A stretch of DNA of 64,000 nucleotides from Lachnospiraceae bacterium UBA938 (GTDB lineage: Bacteria; Bacillota; Clostridia; Lachnospirales; Lachnospiraceae): positions 11,467 to 75,466 of the forward strand of contig DBDG01000033.1 in the NCBI GenBank assembly GCA_002293475.1, read 5' to 3'. Both the position numbers and the translations under genes were made by a program. How positions within the stretch are numbered: the first letter of the stretch is position 1; every line of letters begins with the position of its first letter. The notes beneath the pieces were generated by a model, which was given only the letters and a program-made list of their open reading frames with translations, searched no databases and had not been told where the DNA came from. Shown here piece after piece: positions 63,041 through 64,000 of this stretch.

Positions 63041-63881
63041 AGCATTTCATGCTTTTGGTAAAGAACTTGCTTTTGTGATAGACCAGATAATAGGTTCGCA
63101 TATAGGAAAAATCTTTGATTATTACTTCCCTCATCTCTTTTGATTGTAAATATGGTTCTGCCAGTGACTGTGGCAGGAACAGCATTCCTAATCCCGCCAG
63201 ACACAAGTCAATCAGGCACCGGGTGCTGATGCTTTCGGCCCGGATATTGATATGAATATGATAAGCGGCGGCAAGATGCTCAATCACATTCCGCAGGCCG
63301 CTGCCGTATTCACGGGTCAGAACGGGTATCTGTTCCATGTCGTCGGCACTGATATTGGCAGGAATCATGCTATGTGAGGCACATACGGCAACCAGCCGGT
63401 CTTCTGTAATCCGATCGCCGGTCAATAGTTTATTTGAAATCGGTCCGTCGATAATGCCAAAATCAAGTTCGTTGTTCAGTAGCTGTTCTTCTATCTGCCG
63501 GGAATTGTTGATCAGTGTATATACCGGAATCTGAGGATATCGTTCGGTAAACCCAGACAATAATTGCGGCGCTAATTTCATGCCATAAGTCACATTTATT
63601 CCAAGCCGGACTGGACTGACAGTGTTGATGTCCTTTAGGATGGTTTTGGCTTCCTTAAGTTGCTCCAGAACGGAATCGGCATAAAGTAAAAGTTGTTTTC
63701 CGGCCTCGGTAATATAAAGGCGGCGGTTCATTCGCTCGAACATCCTTACCTCATAGAAACTTTCCAGTTCCCCGATTGCCATACTGACTGCCGGCTGAGC
63801 CATATTCAGTACCTCTGCTGCCCGCGTAATGCTTTCCCGCCGGCAGACTTCTACGAAGATTTCTAAATGTTTCAATGTCAT
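62997..63881 (-). CDS. LysR-family transcriptional regulator
   Basis: A 294-residue LysR protein. The N-terminal winged helix is MTLKHLEIFVEVCRRESITR followed by AAEVLNMAQPAVSMAIGELE, and the effector domain starts at about residue 90 (VRLGINVTYGMKLAPQL). It converges with the maturase gene, their 3' ends overlapping by 44 bases. LysR proteins usually regulate a divergent neighbour, here outside the window to the right; 63882-64000 is AT-rich and holds the likely promoter. A link to the sulfatase locus is possible but not shown. Confidence 0.9.
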   Translation of the reverse strand: MTLKHLEIFVEVCRRESITRAAEVLNMAQPAVSMAIGELESFYEVRMFERMNRRLYITEAGKQLLLYADSVLEQLKEAKTILKDINTVSPVRLGINVTYGMKLAPQLLSGFTERYPQIPVYTLINNSRQIEEQLLNNELDFGIIDGPISNKLLTGDRITEDRLVAVCASHSMIPANISADDMEQIPVLTREYGSGLRNVIEHLAAAYHIHINIRAESISTRCLIDLCLAGLGMLFLPQSLAEPYLQSKEMREVIIKDFSYMRTYYLVYHKSKFFTKSMKCFKEFLEDAAVCQYP

Positions 63882-64000
63882 CCTGCACCTCGATTTCTAC
63901 TACTTATATTTATACATATTATTTTTATTATATATTATATAATAACATAATAATTTATTTATGCAAAGTAAATCATTATAATGATTATAAACTACAACGG

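Noticed and set aside
1..64000. rRNA or tRNA genes
   Set aside because: No cloverleaf with CCA-type ends or conserved rRNA segments was recognised by eye; a covariance-model search would be needed to exclude a tRNA completely.

Overview
The window looks like a chromosome segment of an anaerobic gut Firmicute, probably a Lachnospiraceae-type Clostridium. The clues are Gram-positive style lipoproteins, YesM/YesN two-component regulation, a domain-swapped GH3 enzyme, an anaerobic sulfatase maturase, and decayed pieces typical of Firmicute integrative elements. No rRNA, tRNA or CRISPR array was recognised. All functional assignments come from reading motifs and gene order; no database search was possible.

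Region 1 (1-8058) is a carbon-catabolic operon. A FadR/GntR regulator is followed by a split transketolase (two subunits), glycerate kinase, a D-2-hydroxyacid dehydrogenase, a GH3 glycosidase with swapped domain order and a small Dabb protein. Two adjacent palindromes sit over the presumed promoter.

Region 2 (about 8.1-29.5 kb) is a scarred genomic island. It holds pseudogene fragments (transporter ATPase, MDR dehydrogenase, radical SAM protein, prepilin peptidase, sigma factor), a HipB/HipA-like pair with an operator-like palindrome in its promoter, and an antitoxin/PIN pair. It also holds an apparently intact cytoplasmic and inner-membrane Tad/Flp apparatus (CpaB, TadZ, CpaF, TadB, TadC, pilin-like DUF6133), a truncated replication-initiator gene and a broken Cys/His-rich fibre-like gene. 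An AT-rich insert at 23.6-26.3 kb encodes a 38-residue Cys-containing precursor peptide, a radical SAM/SPASM maturase and an amidohydrolase. I saw no integrase or relaxase, so the element is probably a remnant.

Region 3 (29.7-46.1 kb) is a coherent catabolic locus for C-glycosides such as plant flavonoid or anthraquinone C-glucosides. It contains an AraC regulator, both subunits of a C-glycoside deglycosidase (DUF6379 beta subunit plus TIM-barrel alpha subunit), two Gfo/Idh/MocA oxidoreductases, an amidohydrolase, a YicI-like alpha-xylosidase, a YesM/YesN pair and a ribose-type ABC importer. The expected logic is import, trimming, 3-oxidation of the sugar, then C-C bond cleavage.

Region 4 (46.1-63.9 kb) is a sulfated-glycan locus. 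It has three Cys-type sulfatases, an anaerobic sulfatase-maturing enzyme that would activate them, an Opp-type ABC importer and a LysR regulator. It also has two 819-residue proteins that fuse a cupin, an AraC DNA-binding domain and a GH39-like domain whose acid/base position is altered. The most interesting material is the precursor-peptide cluster, the C-glycoside locus and the paired AraC-GH39 proteins.
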